Below, one piece after another: positions 31,472-33,698 of a stretch of 33,698 nt of DNA. Source of the DNA: an uncultured bacterium (lineage in GTDB: Bacteria > Bacillota > Clostridia > Lachnospirales > Lachnospiraceae); the NCBI GenBank assembly GCA_947063875.1, contig CAMSTY010000039.1:1-33698 (forward strand). The letters run 5' to 3'. Both the position numbers and the translations under genes were made by a program. A model generated the notes under the pieces. The model was not told the DNA's origin. It ran no database searches and was given only the letters and a program-made list of their open reading frames with translations. Positions within the stretch are counted from its first letter, which is position 1. The number at the start of each line of letters is the position of its first letter.

Positions 31472-31963
31472 ATGATGACAACTATTTTTCAAGTATTAAC
31501 CGTAATCCTGGTCATTGCAGTGATTATCCTGGCTGTCTTGTATTTTCTGGGAAGAAAGCTGGAAAAGCGCCAGGTCGAGCAGCAGGCCATGCTGGAAGCC
31601 GCCAAGCAGACGGTATCCATGCTGGTCATCGATAAAAAGAAATTGAAGATTCGGGATGCCGGACTGCCCAAGATGGTCTATGAGCAGACCCCCAAGTACA
31701 TGCGCTGGGCCAAGGTTCCGGTAGTCAAAGCCAAAGTCGGCCCCAGGGTGATGACCCTGATGGCAGACGAACGGGTCTTCGCCCTGCTGCCGATCAAGGC
31801 AGAGGCCAAAGTAGTTGTCAGCGGCATCTACATAACCGAAATCAAGAGCGTCCGCGGCGGTTCCGTCGCCCCTCTTCCCCAAAAGAAAGGACTTTTGGGG
31901 CGGTTTAAGAAGGACAAGACCGGCAAGAAGGAAGCGGCTCCGAAAGGAAACAAAAGCAAATAA
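31472..31963 (+). CDS. Small single-pass membrane protein of unknown function
   Basis: The 163-residue protein has one N-terminal membrane span (residues about 4-26, IFQVLTVILVIAVIILAVLY) with the rest predicted in the cytoplasm. It then has a short helical segment (RKLEKRQVEQQAMLEAAKQ), a compact beta-rich part (about 50-130: VSMLVIDKKKLKIRDAGLP, RVMTLMADERVFALLPIKAE, VVVSGIYITEIKSVRGG) and a lysine-rich tail. No known family is recognised. GGAGGT nine bases ahead supports ATG 31472. Its promoter is back to back with that of rpoBC and it has its own terminator, so it is a single-gene unit. Confidence 0.7.
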   Translation: MMTTIFQVLTVILVIAVIILAVLYFLGRKLEKRQVEQQAMLEAAKQTVSMLVIDKKKLKIRDAGLPKMVYEQTPKYMRWAKVPVVKAKVGPRVMTLMADERVFALLPIKAEAKVVVSGIYITEIKSVRGGSVAPLPQKKGLLGRFKKDKTGKKEAAPKGNKSK

Positions 31964-31991
31964 TTACATTATAACATGTAACGGAGAGAAA

Positions 31992-32022
31992 GGTGGTTGT
32001 TATCAGCCATCTTTTTCTTTTT
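31992..32022 (+). terminator. Intrinsic terminator of the small membrane-protein gene
   Basis: GGTGGTTG (31992-31999) pairs fully with CAGCCATC (32004-32011), including two G-U pairs, around the loop TTAT, followed by TTTTTCTTTTT. Confidence 0.8.
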
Positions 32023-32132
32023 TGCCAAAAGGCTCAGGGGAGCCAGTGCCCTATATGAGCCACTGACCCCCCTGTCCAGGACAGCCCTTTTTATCTTTCC
32101 CTTACTTCTCTGTTTCTGCCTTATAGCACATG

Positions 32133-33698
32133 TCAATCGGATTCTCCGTTACGTTTCTTTAAACCTGCTGCCGAAAGGATCATTCCAATCCCCGCCATCC
32201 CAAACATCATCAGCAGCATTCCGCTATGACGGCTGTCACCGGTCTTCGGCAATGCTATCAGCGGCACCTCCAGCTCCTCGATCAGCTCCGTCACCGGTTC
32301 AGCAGGAAGGTCTGCCAGCGGAACTTCCGGCATATCAATCGTGGTAGTAGTACGCGGGGTGCGTCCGCCACCTCCGCCACCGCCCCCATTACCGCCTCCG
32401 CCCGAAGGGGTTGTTGGCGGGGTTGTTGGCGGAGTTTCCGGCGGGTCTTCGGGATTCTCAGGACCCTCCGGGGTTTCCTTTAACTGGAAACCAACCTCGA
32501 TTCCCCAGACAGTATTTTGATAGAAATCATTCCCTTCTCCTTCAAAGAAAAGGCTCATGCCATTCAATCTGCTATCCGCCCCCGGCTTAAGTTCCCCCAA
32601 TACTGCCTTCGCATTCTCATCATAGGAAACGGTGCCTTTCATATAATTGCCAACAGCGTAAATCCCATTGTAATCTTTCAGGCCTTCTTCATTTCCTGGC
32701 ACCACGCTCATCAGGCGGGTATACATATAGCTATACCCCGCGCCTGCAACCTCCGGATTCGTCTCTTTCGGCCCTGACGCCGAGGAGTGTCCGCCAAAAA
32801 TCCCTACGTTTCGTTCAACCAGAAGTTCATACGGAAGCTGACTTAAATTGCTCCACACCGTATTATATTTTTTGCTATAAAAGCTATTGTAATAATCCAA
32901 ATAATACTGGTGGAGATCTTCCAGTCCTTTTTCATATCCTTTTTCTTTCAATTTCTCATCCAGTATATCGTCCTGCAAATCCCTATGCATCAGGTCATTT
33001 TCCACACCATACAGGTACTTCAGCGCCTGATTGCTCACACGTGACGGAATCGACGCTTTCGGAGGTATCGATCCATCAAACGTACGGATATCCGGGAGAT
33101 ATGCACCTTCACCATTGTAACCGGGACTCTGGAGAATGAAGCTGCCCTCCACATAAGAAAACTTTTTCTGTGAGTTGTTGATAACCTTAATGTACACAGG
33201 GCCAAGCACATCACCTGGCTGTGTTCCGTTATTCCCAAACCGTTTCTTTTGGATGGTTTCGTATGCCTCCATCACATCCCCTGTTGCATTGATATCAATC
33301 GTATCTCTTTCGTATTTTTCAGGAATGATATAAGTGATAACACAAGTCCTGCCATCATTCTGATACTGTACTTCCTTGGTAATGCCGCCCGAAGTTTCGT
33401 AAGCCTCTGTCCTCAGTTCTGGCCTGGGATTGGAATGTGCAGCTTCATACATAACCTTATTGGGCGTAAAATCATCTAAAACTTCACGGACAGCTTCCAG
33501 ATAAATGACTTTGTCGTCATCCCCTGAAGCTTCAGTAGCCACCTCCATATCGAGGATTTCCCCATAAGGAACCCTGTCCCCCACCTGGTATGTCTTCCCA
33601 TTGGAATAACCTGTCACATGGGTCATAACAATATTGTTATTTTCATCCTTCATATTTTTTATTTTACCCATCAAAGCTTCATTGATCACTACAGCAAA
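32133..33698 (-). CDS. LPXTG cell-wall-anchored surface protein, C-terminal part (partial)
   Basis: The open frame continues through the right edge of the window, so the N-terminus and signal peptide lie outside; about 520 residues are visible. Most of it is a polar surface domain that is not recognised. Near the C-terminus comes a Pro/Thr-rich and then Gly-rich linker (PPETPPTTPPTTPSGGGG, a run of eight Gly, RTPRTTTT), a short acidic stretch, and a complete sorting signal: LPKTG, a hydrophobic span (MLLMMFGMAGIGMILSAAGL) and KKRNGESD. Class A sortase should cut after Thr and attach the protein to peptidoglycan. The visible part has few Cys. A GTG at 33689 should not be taken as the start, since the frame is open upstream. 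No sortase gene is in the window. Confidence 0.85.
   Translation of the reverse strand, partial: FAVVINEALMGKIKNMKDENNNIVMTHVTGYSNGKTYQVGDRVPYGEILDMEVATEASGDDDKVIYLEAVREVLDDFTPNKVMYEAAHSNPRPELRTEAYETSGGITKEVQYQNDGRTCVITYIIPEKYERDTIDINATGDVMEAYETIQKKRFGNNGTQPGDVLGPVYIKVINNSQKKFSYVEGSFILQSPGYNGEGAYLPDIRTFDGSIPPKASIPSRVSNQALKYLYGVENDLMHRDLQDDILDEKLKEKGYEKGLEDLHQYYLDYYNSFYSKKYNTVWSNLSQLPYELLVERNVGIFGGHSSASGPKETNPEVAGAGYSYMYTRLMSVVPGNEEGLKDYNGIYAVGNYMKGTVSYDENAKAVLGELKPGADSRLNGMSLFFEGEGNDFYQNTVWGIEVGFQLKETPEGPENPEDPPETPPTTPPTTPSGGGGNGGGGGGGGRTPRTTTTIDMPEVPLADLPAEPVTELIEELEVPLIALPKTGDSRHSGMLLMMFGMAGIGMILSAAGLKKRNGESD

Noticed and set aside
32024..32132. Terminator for the LPXTG surface-protein gene
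   Set aside because: Several short inverted repeats are present (for example CTGTC-CAG-GACAG) but on the minus strand none is followed by a T run, so no clear terminator can be assigned.

Overview
The window looks like a chromosome segment from a Gram-positive clostridium, most probably a Lachnospiraceae gut anaerobe. The evidence is rpoB and rpoC of Firmicutes type, strong GGAGG ribosome sites, intrinsic terminators, an LPKTG wall-anchored surface protein, a BMP-type nucleoside ABC transporter and relics of Tn916-like/ICE regulatory genes. Genus cannot be fixed from the sequence alone.

Region A (1-3900) is AT-rich accessory DNA. It holds a truncated restriction-enzyme-like domain behind a broken winged-helix gene, the 5' end of an IS66 tnpA joined to a frameshifted ICE-type sigma factor, a broken ICE helix-turn-helix gene, an intact XRE-type regulator and a 29-codon holin-like (type I toxin-like) peptide with its own terminator. 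A 217-bp giant inverted-repeat element follows. It reads as the scar of one or more integrated elements.

Region B (3821-12161) is a catabolic and uptake module. A TTGACA-N17-TATTAT promoter has its -35 box inside a 14-bp-arm palindrome. It precedes a dihydropyrimidinase/allantoinase-like amidohydrolase and a complete BMP-family nucleoside-type ABC transporter (ATPase, two permeases, lipoprotein), coupled by 4-base overlaps. Then come two and a quarter copies of a 105-bp repeat, each carrying an extended -10 box, an NHL beta-propeller protein and a DeoR-family repressor. The likely picture is uptake and ring-opening of a cyclic ureide or pyrimidine-like compound under control of the DeoR protein; the substrate is unknown.

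Region C (12221-17250) is a CitMHS carboxylate transporter, a membrane hybrid histidine kinase with a predicted extracytoplasmic sensor, a divergent OmpR-type response regulator and a small zinc-ribbon protein. The kinase's own receiver domain has Glu where the phospho-accepting Asp should be.

Region D (17251-23511) contains trpS with a short leader, a type II Ca2+-like P-type ATPase, then on the minus strand an HD-type ppGpp-hydrolase-like protein, a membrane protein of unknown function, an ArsC/Spx-family protein and a small DUF3006-like protein.

Region E (23628-33698) is rpoC and rpoB, transcribed from a strong promoter that stands back to back with the promoter of a small membrane protein gene. 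Last is the 3' part of a large LPXTG surface protein that runs off the window. In this window rpoBC is flanked by neither the rplKAJL genes nor rpsL-rpsG-fusA. Both large polymerase subunits carry long acidic C-terminal tails.
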